From positions 992,001-1,056,000 of the forward strand of contig JAUPSS010000003.1 of the NCBI GenBank assembly GCA_040285825.1: a stretch of DNA of 64,000 nt, read 5' to 3'. Under the pieces are notes generated by a model. The model was given only the letters and a program-made list of their open reading frames with translations, was not told the origin of the DNA and ran no database searches. A program made the translations under genes and the position numbers. This DNA is from Eukaryota sp. TZLM1-RC (Eukaryota > Metamonada: BaSk clade). Positions 49,033 through 60,331 of this stretch are shown here, piece after piece (position 1 is the stretch's first letter; each line of letters starts with the position of its first letter).

Positions 49033-52000
49033 CTAGAACTCAATATCCTCAATACACGCATCGACATCATCAAATCTTTTAAGCGCACGATTTTCATACT
49101 CTATTCCTAATGGTAATAGTGCTTTGGTCCAAATTTCTGGAATTGCTTTAGGAATACTAAAAACAATTCTATTGTGCCAGAAATTGAAGTTCAATTCTTT
49201 TCCTGCTCCTTCTTTTATTAATCTTCTGCAACCTTCGAGAAATTTAATGCCAGATATTTCAATGTTACCAAAAAGAGAAACAGCAAATGGAACCAGCTGA
49301 TACTTGACATGCTCAACACATCCTAGCTGAGATAAGGGTTCATTGTACTTTTTGATTTTGCTCTCTTCAGCAAAGCAAAGTGGAGTTTCATCTTTTTTGG
49401 AAAAATCAATTGCTGAGTCTTTACAAACATCATCAGTGACAACATCAACAACTTTGATCACACCATCAGACCCAGGGGTAATTAAATCAGCACGGCGTTT
49501 CCCAGAAGTATTTTCATCTTCATTTTCAGATGACAACCTTCGCACAAGTGGTTCAACAAAAGCTTCCATGTGATGACTTTTGCACATAGCGTATAGTTGG
49601 TCTCTAACAGCATCGTGAACAACTGAGCGATATGTAAAATTAAATTTGCAATTAAATAAATGATTCAGATTGATGGCTGACCACAACGACAAATCAAATC
49701 ATTTGGCACACTACATGGCCATAGAAAACACCTCATCCTAAAGGCAGTTGTCCATTGATGATCATTTAATAATAAACCATATACATTTGGAATCTGGGAA
49801 ATGAGATAACTTGAGCTACTTTCCTTATGATCAATTGAAAAGTTTGCAAAAGGGATTCTTTTCTTTAGCCAAGCTAAGACGAACAGTAAAATTCAAGTTT
49901 TCAAAAACTTTTAATATTTTTTTCTGTAATTTAGCATATGCAAATTTCAAGGAAATCAAACTCCTGGGTGGAATTTCTTGAATATCAGCAGGAAAGCATT
50001 TGGACCATATGTGAAGAGAGATACATTCAATTTCATTCTGCAAGGACACTAAATAGTCACTAACACAATATTCTATTAAATGTTGGTTTTCAAAAAAACG
50101 TTTCAAAAATTCAAAAACGAAATTTTTGCCTCCACCGATAAATGCAGCTTTACACAAATATTTAGATTTGTGAAAATCCAGGCCTCCCAATTCTGTGCTA
50201 CAAAAAATATGACTGCGTAAATAAGAAGAATCAATGTCAAGCAAATTAACCAAAAATTTTGTTCTTAATTCATTGAAAATTTTGCAAAATTCGAGAGATA
50301 TAGATGGTGACGTTGATCGTAGGATACGAGTAAATTTCCCTGAATAACAAATTCTGAGGAAGAAAAATTTAAGATGTTTTTCAATATTTAAATCTGAAAG
50401 AACCATCAATTCTTCTTCAAAATTATCCAAAAGAGAGGAAAGTTGATTTCGAATATCATCAAAATTGCCTAAATAACAACCTAAAAAACGAAATCCTGAT
50501 TCAAATTAATTGATAAAAGGAACACTTTGATCATCAATAATGAAATCAGCAGGCTCTCTACCAAGCAATAAACATTTGAAAATATTTAGAGAAAGACCAA
50601 TTTGATAATACCGCTGTTGAACAATTTCAGCAATTGTTCTCAATGAATCAATTGGACCAATTAGTGATATGTCATCCATATAAGCAGTTATATGAACATC
50701 TGGAAATTCTTGTTTTAATTCACACATTAAAGGATGGATAGCAAGGCAGAAAAAGAAAGGACCTAATGGATCACCTTGTTTGACACCAGATGATGATATT
50801 AGATTGAATTCCTCATATACAAGAGTCGACTGTGAGCCATAAAAATTGTAAAAGAACGACTCAGCTTCTGGAAAATGAGTTTGAAGCAAGAGCAAGATCG
50901 ACGACCTCTTCACTGCATTGAAAGCGTTTTTAAAATCTAAATTAAAAATATAATTCGAAGTATTTGAATTAAAATAGACATCAGATGAGAGTGCTGCAGA
51001 AGATGCACCATCAATTGTTTTAATTCCAAATTGGAAAGGACTGAAAAAATCTTTAGCTTTTTTACCAATCCTGCCAAAAACAGCTGAAGCAAGAATACGA
51101 GACAAAGATTCACCAATTGCAGTAGGCCTTATTTTTGATTCATTCTTTTTTAAAGCAATTAAGCGTGAAATTGTCATTTCAGATGGAAGCTTGATATTTA
51201 ATGTTAAAATTTTGTTGAAAAAGAAAACCAAATCATCAATGCATTCAGGACATTGGTTCACCGTGGATTTTAACATGTCAAAAGTGATCATTGATGGACT
51301 AGGCGCTTTTCCAGATGGTAAGTGGTTAATCAATTTAAATAGTTCATCATTAGTTAGGGGATTTTGCTCCCAATAACTAACATTATTAGGCTTAGGGCAC
51401 TTAAAATTTCCAACAGGATGGAGACTATTAAGTTGAGCAATAGTATTTTCATTACATTCAGCAAGTTCAGATGAAAACAGGCATTGCTTAGCGGAACCAT
51501 AGCGTCCCTTTCAAGCTAATGTTCGAACAATTTTTCTGTCTTCATGACTGAAGGACGAAATTTTGATTTCGATGACAATAATTTTTTATCTTTAAGGAAA
51601 AAAAATTTCCATAGCGGTGTTACCTCCAATATGCCTTTTTTTAAATTAGTAGTAAATTTTCGAAAACTAATTGAAAAGGGGATACAAGATAGAGGACTTA
51701 TTTGTGATGGAACACGTATTGGAGGCCTCAAGGAATCAACAACTTTACAGGATTCGCAAAAACGTAATGTTCGGCCAGAAGAATTAATGCCCAAATTTTG
51801 AGTACAAAAAATACACTTATTATTCGGAGAATCATTGGATGAATTTACAGGTACTATTGCTGGTATTTCTTGATCAGCATTATCATCATTTATGGGTAAC
51901 GAAGAGAGTGATTGTTTCAAATCAGCAGATGCAGCACGAGCTTTTAATTGTTCTTGTTTTATTTGGGAACATGCTTTAACGTTATGTCTCGGTTGACGAC

Positions 52001-52470
52001 ATTTACCACAACTCTGAGAATGAACTTTTCCAGTTTTCAATGGCATTGGTTTCATTTTTTCAGTCATTTCTATTTTGTCAACTGCTGAGTTAGAAGTAGG
52101 TGTTCTGAATATTTTTCTGTTATTCGAGCCATGATTGTCATTGGCAGTAGTTTTTGCGGTTGTTCGAATTTTAGAAGGTGAAAACAGTTTTGCAGAAACA
52201 GAGTTGTTGACAGAACGCGCAGCAGAACGTAAGGAACGAAATTGTGGCTTAAAAGGAGTGGAATTGATTTTTTGATTTTTTGATTTTTTGAATTTTTTCA
52301 ATTTTTTGTTGAAAATTTGAAGAGAAAATAGGGTATGTAGGACGATGACATGATGAAAATGAAGTAGGAAGAAGTGAACAGGCAGTATGAAATTCGCATG
52401 TATCATTAGTAATCCTTCGTTCAACAAATTTAGCATCCCAATTAGTGCCATTGTCACTATCTGAACTCAT
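49033..52470 (-). pseudogene. Near-complete non-LTR retrotransposon, family C, frameshifted
   Basis: From the ATG near 52470 leftward: a Ser/Cys-rich start, then a basic region with a CCHC knuckle CGKCRQPRHNVKAC and a second Cys pair set (CIFCTQN, FCESC). Then comes RT (GKAPSPSMITFDML, NLDFKNAFNAVKRS, SGVKQGDPLGPFFF, AYMDDISLIG), a thumb region, and the C-terminal restriction-like endonuclease (KRRADLITPGSDGVIKVVDV, then KIKKYNEPLSQLG) ending CIEDIEF. It shows that a complete member of this group has N-terminal zinc fingers. Breaks near 52300, 51500, 50470 and 49750-49830 inactivate it, although most catalytic residues survive. Confidence 0.88.
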
Positions 52471-52529
52471 CAAGGAGAGTGCTACAGCTTAAGAAAGAAA
52501 CAGAGATAGATACGAAGTTGAATGGTGAG

Positions 52530-52708
52530 GTATGAGGGGAAGAATTTTTGACAAAACGTTTTGGCAGAACAGAATTCTATTTTCAATTTTTAAAGGTGTT
52601 GTACCGTTATTGTCTTCTGCTTTCCTATCTTTTGGTCGCTTTTATGAAGGAAAAACTTCCAGTCAATTTTTGTTGGTTGATTTGTTATATGAAGATTTAG
52701 AATTTTAA
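52530..52708 (+). pseudogene. 3' end fragment of a non-LTR retrotransposon
   Basis: The plus-strand reading GRIFDKTFWQNRILFSIFKG then LLVDLLYEDLEF and a stop matches the conserved C-terminal end of families B and C. Confidence 0.7.
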
Positions 52709-52989
52709 TTTTTGTGTTCAGTTTTTTGAAAGTAATAAATTAAAAAAATTGAAAAGAAATTTTAGGGTTTTTTGTCTTCGTCAAACTGGAGTTCAAAAGA
52801 CCTGTGCTAATCGATTAACATTCCAAAAATATAACACTGAAATTTGTAAAGTCCACATTTTTAATCAACCATTACTAAATTTAGCAATAGCCTGAGGTGC
52901 AAATAGGGGAAATCGTGAAGACGGTGAAGGTTTGAAGCAAAACAAATTTTGCTTCATCTTTTTTTTTCAAATTTAATTTTATTCTAAAC

Positions 52990-54390
52990 CTATAAATCAA
53001 CATCTAAAAAATCCATCTCTCCCAAAACAAAAACACTAGATGCAACTCTCTCATAGTGAGATCCAAGAGAAAGCAAAGCATCAGAAACCATCATCAACAT
53101 CCCCTTAAAAATAGAAAACACAATTCTATTTTGCCAATACAATCTGTTGAAATTTCTGCCAGTTCTTCTCTTTACAATCATTTCAAAATCATCCAAAAAA
53201 CGTAAAGCAGTTGGTGCAAGTGAACCAAAAAGGGAAAATACAAATGGATACAAATTGTATTTTGCATGCTGTAGACTTAGCCAATTTGGACAAAGGTTCA
53301 TTGTATTTTTTTGAATTTAAAATTTTCAGCATTTGAAAGGGGATTATGAATTTCAGAATTAACAAGCCTTTCATTTGAGGCATTACAAGGATCAACAGAC
53401 ATTACATCCAATAAAATGAAGCTTCCATCTAATCCAGGTAATATAACATCACCTCTATTATTCTTATGAAAATCATCTTCAGCATCAAACAGATTTGACA
53501 ACAGAGGTTCCAAGAAGGATTCAATTCTATGAGATTTACACATACAATATAACTGGTCTCTTACAGCATCATGAACCTTGCTTCTAAAAGTAATAAAATG
53601 TTTACAATTTAACAAATGAGTAGTTGTAATTACTCGAGAACATTTACAAATTAAATTATGAGGTAAATTATCAGGCCAGATAAAGGAACGAAATCTCATA
53701 TTCAGAGTCCAAGCAGAATCGGATAAGAGAGTACCATAAACTTGTGGAATTGTTGTTACTAAGGCAGAAGATGTACTGACACACATATCTTGTAAAAGAT
53801 TTGCAAAAGCGGGATTCTTTTTCTTGGCCAAGCCAAGTCTAACATCAAAATCCAAGCTTTCAAAAATCTTTGACAATTTTTGTTGAAGCTTTTTACAGCA
53901 AAACTGTAAATTAAATAGAGATCGGTTTGGAATTTCTTGAATTGATTGAGGAAAACATTTGGTCCAAATTTGTGGCGGTAATTTTTCAAGTTCACAAGAT
54001 AACTCATACAAATAGGGACTACAATTGGGGACTAACAGATGAGAATCATCAGGAAATCTACGAGAAAATTCATAAATAAAATTTTTGCCACCACCCAAGA
54101 ATGCTGATTGACACAAAATTGAAGATTTAGTAAAACCAATACCACCCAAATTTGCTGAAGAAAATAAATGGCTTTTCAACATTCCTGGTTCTACATCCAA
54201 TAAATCAGCAAAAAATTCTGTTCTCAATGAATTAAAAGAACGACAAAAATCTAATGCTATGGAAGGAGCACAAGATCTCAAAATGTGGGTTATTCTCCCA
54301 GTGTAGCAAATTTTAAGCATGAAAAATTTAATATGCTTTTCTATATCTAAAGAAGAAATTGAATCAATTTTTGCTTCATCTTGACTTGTA
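52990..54390 (-). pseudogene. Family B non-LTR retrotransposon, 5'-truncated
   Basis: It starts in the thumb region after the RT active site (KICYTGRITHILRSCAPSIA), continues through FGGGKNFIYEFSRRFPDD-type sequence, the zinc cluster (CKCSRVITTTHLLNCKHF) and the nuclease core (RGDVILPGLDGSFILLDVMS, HAKYNLYPFVFS), and ends GEMDFLDVDL. One frame change near 53300 separates two otherwise open pieces. It is the best-preserved family B copy. 5' truncation is typical of target-primed reverse transcription. Confidence 0.88.
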
Positions 54391-54437
54391 TTTTGGAGTA
54401 AAGGACACTTATTCCATTGTTATTAGACAATATAGCT

Positions 54438-56519
54438 ATGGATGACCTTCTTGCACCAACTATAGTACCTCTCTCATCCATCACTTCGTTAGATGAGTCA
54501 CTCCGGAATTATGCTATTGAACAACTTCCTCAATCAGCGGATAGTATGGATAAGCTTCTATATCCTCTTCTTAACAAAATGAAGTCTCTATCTCCTTTCG
54601 AATATTTTGCAACGTCCACGAAAATACTGTCTTTCTCACTTCTTTGCTGTCACAAATTGTTATCCAACATACCCCCAGATGATGCCCAGACAGCTGTCCG
54701 TATCTCCACAATCTTCAGCTCTACCCTATCAACCATTCTTTCTCTTTCTCCCCTCCCCTCTCTGCCCTACATCCTCCACTTTCTCAAGACCTCTTCAACT
54801 GCTATATCCTCTTCTCTTATGAACCGTAAACTTTCTGATCAGTATATTCCTGCTCTTATTCTCCCTGCTATTAACTCTGCAATTCACAGACTCTCCCCTG
54901 TCACTGGTTGTGTCGTCCCTTCCCCTCCTATTGACTTGCCTATGGGTGTAGATGAGTTGGGTTCAGAAGAAGGCGTGTTTTCTGGCTTGATTTTCTCCTT
55001 TGGGTTTAATACGTTGAAACACCGAATGTTTCTACCCAGTTCTACATCTGCTCTCCCAGTCACTAGTGATGACGTTATGTGTGACGTGATTGGTTTGACT
55101 GAGGAAGAAATGGAAGGTGATTTACAATTGTCTCTGAATTTGGTTCAATTTGATGACTTGAGTTCTAAATCTCAATCCTTGAAACATTTGTTCCATGTGT
55201 TTTTCCAAGTTGTCAAGTATACGGACACCCTCGAAGAGTTACCTCGGAATTTTCAAGAATGGGGAGTACTACCCAATGTCCAGCTTGTGCTGTCCTTTAT
55301 CTCTCAGTTAATCCCCCGTTTAAACTCAGAAGTTGATCAAATCTTTTCGCCCGAAGTCTTTAAATTGGAACCCGCTCTTTTTCACGAATATTTAAAGTCG
55401 CCTTTGTTTATATTAAGGGTATTAAGTATTTGTTATCTAATTCTTTCGAAAATTAAACCTCAATTAAATTGTGTGAATTTGTTTGAACAAATTGAATCAC
55501 TTTTCAAATTAATTTGTTCAAAATATAAACTAATTCAGGATTTTCCGAAATATTTAAACAGAATTTTTTTTATAGATGAATTTATGAATGATTTATTTCA
55601 AAAACCCCCATTTCAAAAAGAATTTCCCAATGGCCAGGACAATGTAGATCTTATCATTGAACAATCAGGCTTTTATGTTGATCACATTAAACGTGCTAAG
55701 AATCTGTCAGATTTCACTCATTCCACACGGTTTGTTTCAACTCCAGAAAAAGCATTGGATGTTCTAAGGAAAAGAGCTGCAGAAATGCTTTCTCTTCAAC
55801 AGGCAATTGATTTGATAAAGAAACATCCAAATCTTTTGAATAACAACAAATTTAGTTATAGATTGGCTTGTATCGTTGATCGTGAGTCTCCATGGTTATT
55901 GTCCAAATATGTCCAGAATAATCATTCTTGGGATTTCCTAGTCGCACCACCTCAACCTACACCACAAGCAGCAGAAGGAGAGCAGGAGAAAAAGGAAAAA
56001 TCAAGTGAACCACAGAAGGAAGGAAAGGAAATAGACATTTCGCAGCAAGACAAAGTCAAAGAGGGGGAAGAAGACCAGCTTGGCAGCCCAACAGCTGATG
56101 ATGTTCACTCAATGGTGGAAGAAGAGCTTCCACCTGGGGTTTCCCAACCTCCTGTCTTGCAGGAAAAGCCTCAAGAATCCCCTCAACTTGAACAAAAACG
56201 AAAGAAAGCTATTGCTGCTCTTCGTGAGGTAAAGCCAGAGGAGAAGGGAGGTCAATTTCAGCATCACAAGCAAAATGTTTCAAAACCTTCCCCAACCCCA
56301 GTACCTGTTCCCCATGGACATTATACCCCTTCAATTCCTCCTCACTCTAGGCCTGGGCATTGGGGAGCTACAAGACCCATGGAACACAGAGATCCAAATC
56401 CTCCAAGAAGAGCAGGATATGGTTATCCGAGAGGTGGTGGTCAACCCAAACGAGGACCCTATTTTCCTAATGACAGGGAGCCGCGACGAAGAGGACGCTA
56501 CTCAGGCTCTCGTCGTTAA
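54438..56519 (+). CDS. Hypothetical helical protein with RG-rich tail (693 aa)
   Basis: ATG 54438 (MDDLLAPT) is the first in the frame. Residues 1-480 are helical and Leu/Ser-rich (FEYFATSTKILSFSLLCCHK, LPSLPYILHFLKT), consistent with a HEAT-like scaffold. Residues 510-600 are charged and Glu/Gln/Pro-rich. The last 60 are Pro/Gly/Arg-rich with RGGG, RRGRYSGSRR and similar RNA-binding-type repeats. I recognise no family. The RG tail suggests an RNA-associated protein, which is an inference only. It starts about 50 bp from the neighbouring retroelement. Confidence 0.7.
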   Translation: MDDLLAPTIVPLSSITSLDESLRNYAIEQLPQSADSMDKLLYPLLNKMKSLSPFEYFATSTKILSFSLLCCHKLLSNIPPDDAQTAVRISTIFSSTLSTILSLSPLPSLPYILHFLKTSSTAISSSLMNRKLSDQYIPALILPAINSAIHRLSPVTGCVVPSPPIDLPMGVDELGSEEGVFSGLIFSFGFNTLKHRMFLPSSTSALPVTSDDVMCDVIGLTEEEMEGDLQLSLNLVQFDDLSSKSQSLKHLFHVFFQVVKYTDTLEELPRNFQEWGVLPNVQLVLSFISQLIPRLNSEVDQIFSPEVFKLEPALFHEYLKSPLFILRVLSICYLILSKIKPQLNCVNLFEQIESLFKLICSKYKLIQDFPKYLNRIFFIDEFMNDLFQKPPFQKEFPNGQDNVDLIIEQSGFYVDHIKRAKNLSDFTHSTRFVSTPEKALDVLRKRAAEMLSLQQAIDLIKKHPNLLNNNKFSYRLACIVDRESPWLLSKYVQNNHSWDFLVAPPQPTPQAAEGEQEKKEKSSEPQKEGKEIDISQQDKVKEGEEDQLGSPTADDVHSMVEEELPPGVSQPPVLQEKPQESPQLEQKRKKAIAALREVKPEEKGGQFQHHKQNVSKPSPTPVPVPHGHYTPSIPPHSRPGHWGATRPMEHRDPNPPRRAGYGYPRGGGQPKRGPYFPNDREPRRRGRYSGSRR

Positions 56520-56743
56520 GTTGATTAAGTGCTTCGGAATTTATTGTATCAAAAGGGTGATGCTTTATGAGCAATTCAGTTTATGTGAATTTTTTTATAA
56601 TTGTCAAAGTTTGGTACTCGATATGATTAGAGAATTTTCTTGTGTAAAAAGTACATTTCTGATTATGTTGATCACTAACATCCAGTGGTGATATTTGATA
56701 AAACTATTTTTTACTTACATAATAAAATCTATATACAATAAAC

Positions 56744-57394
56744 CTATCGAGTCAACATTAAGGAACGTCGTTGAGCAGCCAATTGAAGTTTAAGATCAAT
56801 TAATCTTCTCTTTTCTGCGATTGCAAGAGCAAGTTTACGACGAATCTTAGATAGGCGTTGTGAACTTACCTTAGCCTTTTCAATGACAATTTTTAAACTC
56901 CTTGATTGTTGTTCAGCAGCTTGGCTTAGTCTATTTTGAATTTGTACAAGAGTAACTTTCTGGGGTTTAGTTATTCTTCGAGAAAACAATCTGGCTTTCT
57001 GTTGGCGTTGAGAGAGAAGAAAAGAGCGACGTTCGGCAGCTTCATCAAGTTTATTAGAGATTTGTTTGACTGGTTTGGGTTTGGTCTCTACAAAAGCTTT
57101 TTGTTGTTTTTCAAGCAGATAATGTTGTCCATTTCGGGCAGCCCGTTCTTGTTTTTCTCGAGTAAATGCATCTGTTTCAATCAAGTGTTGACAATGTTGA
57201 GTAATTCTTCTAGAGCGAGCAGCTTCAACCTTTTGGGCTTGTAGAGCAGCTTTCCGAGCAACATTCGAGAGAAAAGCATTTCGATTGCGCTCATAGCGTT
57301 CAAGCTTATCATTAATGACTTGGTGAGAAATGGAACGATCTAGAACAGTGTTTAGCATGATTTCAAAAGGAGACATTCTGTGAGAAAGAATCAT
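56744..57394 (-). CDS. Arg/Gln/Ala-rich coiled-coil protein (about 216 aa)
   Basis: The frame starts at ATG 57394 (MILSHRMSPFEIML) or ATG 57376; codons further up start only with TTG. The sequence is a repeated helical motif of the type S-NKLDEAAERRSFLLSQRQQK / QNRLSQAAEQQSRSLK / RKLALAIAEKRRLIDLK, spaced about 35-40 residues apart. This is the pattern of long amphipathic helices that bind tubulin in stathmin-like and ciliary proteins, but I cannot name a family. It is probably cytoskeletal. Confidence 0.6.
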   Translation of the reverse strand: MILSHRMSPFEIMLNTVLDRSISHQVINDKLERYERNRNAFLSNVARKAALQAQKVEAARSRRITQHCQHLIETDAFTREKQERAARNGQHYLLEKQQKAFVETKPKPVKQISNKLDEAAERRSFLLSQRQQKARLFSRRITKPQKVTLVQIQNRLSQAAEQQSRSLKIVIEKAKVSSQRLSKIRRKLALAIAEKRRLIDLKLQLAAQRRSLMLTR

Positions 57395-57407
57395 GATAAA
57401 AGAAACT

Positions 57408-57788
57408 CTATAATCGCTTAAAAGAGGTCGACATGTGACAAGAGAGAATGTAATGACATGACAAAACAAACATGATACCAAAAGTATTGAGTGAGAACTT
57501 AACTAAACAGTACAAGAGGCCATCAGAGAACCAAGTGATGCAACTGCTGTAATAGTCCCATTTATTAGGTTGAAACTCAGTTACCTCATAAACAACAAGA
57601 GTCCTGAGCAGATTGTGTTGTGCTTGTATCTCCATTCCACTACGGGGTTTGTTCAATGGAATGTTGTGACTCATTGAAAGTAGAGCGTCAATGAAATCCA
57701 CCTCAGGAGCGAACTGCGTAAGGTTACCCCAAGAAGTGACCATACAAAACCCTGATTTTAACACCACCAGAATAACAGTTGTTGACAT
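57408..57788 (-). CDS. Small hypothetical protein (126 aa)
   Basis: From ATG 57788 (MSTTVILVVLKSGFC). It has a hydrophobic N terminus, a polar middle (NKPRSGMEIQAQHNLLRTLV) and a hydrophobic C-terminal segment (LYCLVKFSLNTFGIMFVLSC) that could be a membrane anchor. No domain is recognised. It lies 14 bp upstream of the coiled-coil gene on the same strand, so it could also be part of its 5' region. Confidence 0.4.
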   Translation of the reverse strand: MSTTVILVVLKSGFCMVTSWGNLTQFAPEVDFIDALLSMSHNIPLNKPRSGMEIQAQHNLLRTLVVYEVTEFQPNKWDYYSSCITWFSDGLLYCLVKFSLNTFGIMFVLSCHYILSCHMSTSFKRL

Positions 57789-57833
57789 AAAAAAATTACT
57801 GTGACCCACCCCAGTCCAAGTGGAGATGAGGGG

Positions 57834-57883
57834 GCTGTTCTACCACTGTCTCACCACAGTGCAATGGTGGAGGATAGAACAGA
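57834..57883 (+). other. Imperfect stem-loop in intergenic DNA
   Basis: CTGTTCTACCAC pairs with GTGG...TAGAACAG about 25 bases later (8 plus 4 base pairs with a bulge). The function is unknown. Confidence 0.35.
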
Positions 57884-58287
57884 AGTACACATTCATGAGC
57901 GTGTACAAGCCACAAAGGTATGTTAAAGATTTTTTGATTTATCGAAATTTGAATCCCATCACTAGTGAAGTGTCTATTTAATCACAATTTGCTTGAATAT
58001 GGTTTGATACTTTCTTCTGGTGATATACACTTTAGTATTGTTTTTCCCTGTTTGTCATAAACACTGTAGGATCACAATTCTTCGAACTAAGCACCAAAAC
58101 AGTAATAAAAAACAAGATATTAAATCTTATAAAGATGAAGTTAATTTAATTTATCAAAATTCACATAAGATATAACAATAAAAAAATGTACACATCACAA
58201 ACAACAAACGAATTTTCCAAAAAAAATATTAGTCAATATTCAAACAAGTTTGCCTGCCTATGGCAAACTGAAAGGACAACCATCAAC
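57884..58287. other. Intergenic; holds one TCACTAGTGAAG motif
   Basis: AT-rich 3' flank of the phosphoesterase gene. The motif at 57959-57970 has the same flank (CCATCACTAGTGAAGT) as in the G1 LTR, so an eroded solo LTR is possible. No coding sequence is recognised. Confidence 0.4.
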
Positions 58288-59265
58288 TCACTCATTACAG
58301 ACTTGATCACCAGTGCTCCAAACACAAGTCTCTATTACCTTACCTTCATCTTGAAAAGACCTCTTCAAAACTCGGGAAAGACAGTCTTTGTCATTCTGAC
58401 GAGATGTTTCAAACTCATAAATCAAATAAGAAGGACAATGATTCATGAAGGCCAAAGTGGAACTACCAGAATCACAAACAAGAGTATCTGAGTAAGTAAA
58501 TGGTTTTGAAATTAAAGGTTTATGGGTATGGCCATGAATAACATAGTCAGAAACCAGTTTTGATGAGGAAAACACACCACTTTCATCTTGGCCTGACACG
58601 AACTGCTCAAATGCTGCTTCTTCCAACAAGGCATGCGTTGGCAAAGTCCTACGTGTTGGGGAATGATGTAGACATGTCATTAAAGGAGTTGAATCATCTC
58701 TATTTGCCAGTTGCTTTCTAGCCAATAAACGCTGGTTGTAATCTACTTTTCCCCTTGCTGAAGTGGGTAATATTTGTCCAAATGAGGAGTTTAGCAACAA
58801 AACATCCAAAGGTCCTAATGACAGTACTCTTGGAAACTCTGGGGGCATAAAAGGTCTCATTATCTCATAAGTTTTGTAGGAACTAAAACTATACACAAGG
58901 TCATCATGGTTACCAGGACAACACCATATTTGATTGTTAGATTTCACTGGATAAGGATCATCCTCTATTCTCGGTAGAGGAGTATTATCAACATAAAAAG
59001 GACTTGAAAGAAGAGCATCTCGACACAATGTAAACTCCTCCCTAGTACCTAAACAAGTCAGGTCCCCAGTTATGAGTACATTGTCAGTACCTTCGTTGTG
59101 GGCATCCCTCAGCATGTCAGGAAATAATGCAGTGTCAAAGACTCTGTTGGAAGCAAATTTTCCATTAATTAAGGAAGGTAAGCGCTTGGTGAAGACATCT
59201 ACAACACGAAAGTCCTTACTACTAAAGAAATGAAGGTCAGAGAACTGAGCAACACGGTAAGTCAT
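58288..59265 (-). CDS. Calcineurin-like metallophosphoesterase
   Basis: 325 residues from ATG 59265. All blocks of the metallophosphatase fold are present: D10-x-H12 in FSDLHFF, GDLTCLG (67-73), GNHD (118-121), a metal-binding His in CLHHSPTRR (near 200) and HGHTH (244-248). These bind two metal ions at the active site. It resembles the small bacterial-type Icc/cyclic-nucleotide and related eukaryotic phosphoesterases. The substrate cannot be inferred. There is no signal peptide, so it is probably cytosolic. Confidence 0.88.
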   Translation of the reverse strand: MTYRVAQFSDLHFFSSKDFRVVDVFTKRLPSLINGKFASNRVFDTALFPDMLRDAHNEGTDNVLITGDLTCLGTREEFTLCRDALLSSPFYVDNTPLPRIEDDPYPVKSNNQIWCCPGNHDDLVYSFSSYKTYEIMRPFMPPEFPRVLSLGPLDVLLLNSSFGQILPTSARGKVDYNQRLLARKQLANRDDSTPLMTCLHHSPTRRTLPTHALLEEAAFEQFVSGQDESGVFSSSKLVSDYVIHGHTHKPLISKPFTYSDTLVCDSGSSTLAFMNHCPSYLIYEFETSRQNDKDCLSRVLKRSFQDEGKVIETCVWSTGDQVCNE

Positions 59266-60331
59266 GAAGTTGAAATTAATGAGGTTAATTTTGTATAATT
59301 TAATATTTTGTTCCTATTGCACCAATTGTACTATCATTAGACATTGTTTTGCTTCTTCTCTTGTGGACAAAGAAGTAAGTTCACTGTTCATCAAATCTAC
59401 ATATTGAATTGTTACAGGGAAGGTTGAAGTCTAACTGTTGTCTAGAATACAGATTTAAACAAGTTTTATTTTGTAATCTGGCTTCAATAGTTTTGATTCA
59501 CAGGAAGAGATTTACAACCAATATTGTTCTTTCAAACTTTTTTTTGCTAAAAGGAAAGGAGACAATAACAAATTGGGCACTACATACAACCTACTTTCAA
59601 TAATTTGCTTGACATCTTATTATTTTACTAATCTGCCCGGTTTGACTGCCACCTTTAAAACAATTGTTCCGTTTTAACATTTGAGAAAATATTAAAGCGT
59701 CAAAATTCATTAAATTCAATGAGTCAAGAAGTTAAAAATACTGTATCATTAATTTAGATACTCTATTTCTGATTTTATTATATTCTGATAAATTGACTTC
59801 ACTAGTGAAGGGGTTCAAATTGGGAAAGAAATCTTTGTCCTTTAGTCTTCGCCTATATGGCTTAGATCAAGTGTAGTATCTGTTCTTATCAGTTTGACAG
59901 CTGATACGTCCTCTTCGGAGGGCTTTCTGTCATCGTATTTGTCTCCACCTTCAATGCTCCCGGCCTTACACCTTTGCTGGGTTGCGTTGTTGGTTCTATT
60001 TTAACAACTGTTTGGGTCATCTATGTAGATTTCAACTCACCTTTCCCAATGCAGATATGGTAGTTTATCATTACCTCATTTTCTCTACTAAGATTTCTCT
60101 ATAACGTCTTTGATGGAGTGGACACCCTTCAGTTATATACCTTTATCTCTTTCATATAACAACCCTTTTCAATCTTACGTCTTCAGGCTACCACTTCTTG
60201 TAGTCCACTGACGCAATTAATTACACAACCAAGATACAGCTACTTAACCGAACTCGCCACACTCTTCTTATCAACCATACTAGTAACAAACTGTTCTCAC
60301 CTTAAGGATTAGGAAGATTTACTATCATTTT
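59266..60331. other. Gene-poor spacer
   Basis: AT-rich. TTCACTAGTGAAG occurs at 59798-59810. At 59842-60000 the minus strand has a short open, hydrophilic frame (RKPSEEDVSAVKLIRTDTT, stop) that may be a remnant exon. Nothing else is supported. Confidence 0.35.

Noticed and set aside
59842-60000. 3' end of a minus-strand gypsy pol followed by an LTR with the TTCACTAGTGAAG motif
   Set aside because: The orientation of the motif flanks is opposite to that expected for a minus-strand element, and no pol motif is recognisable upstream.
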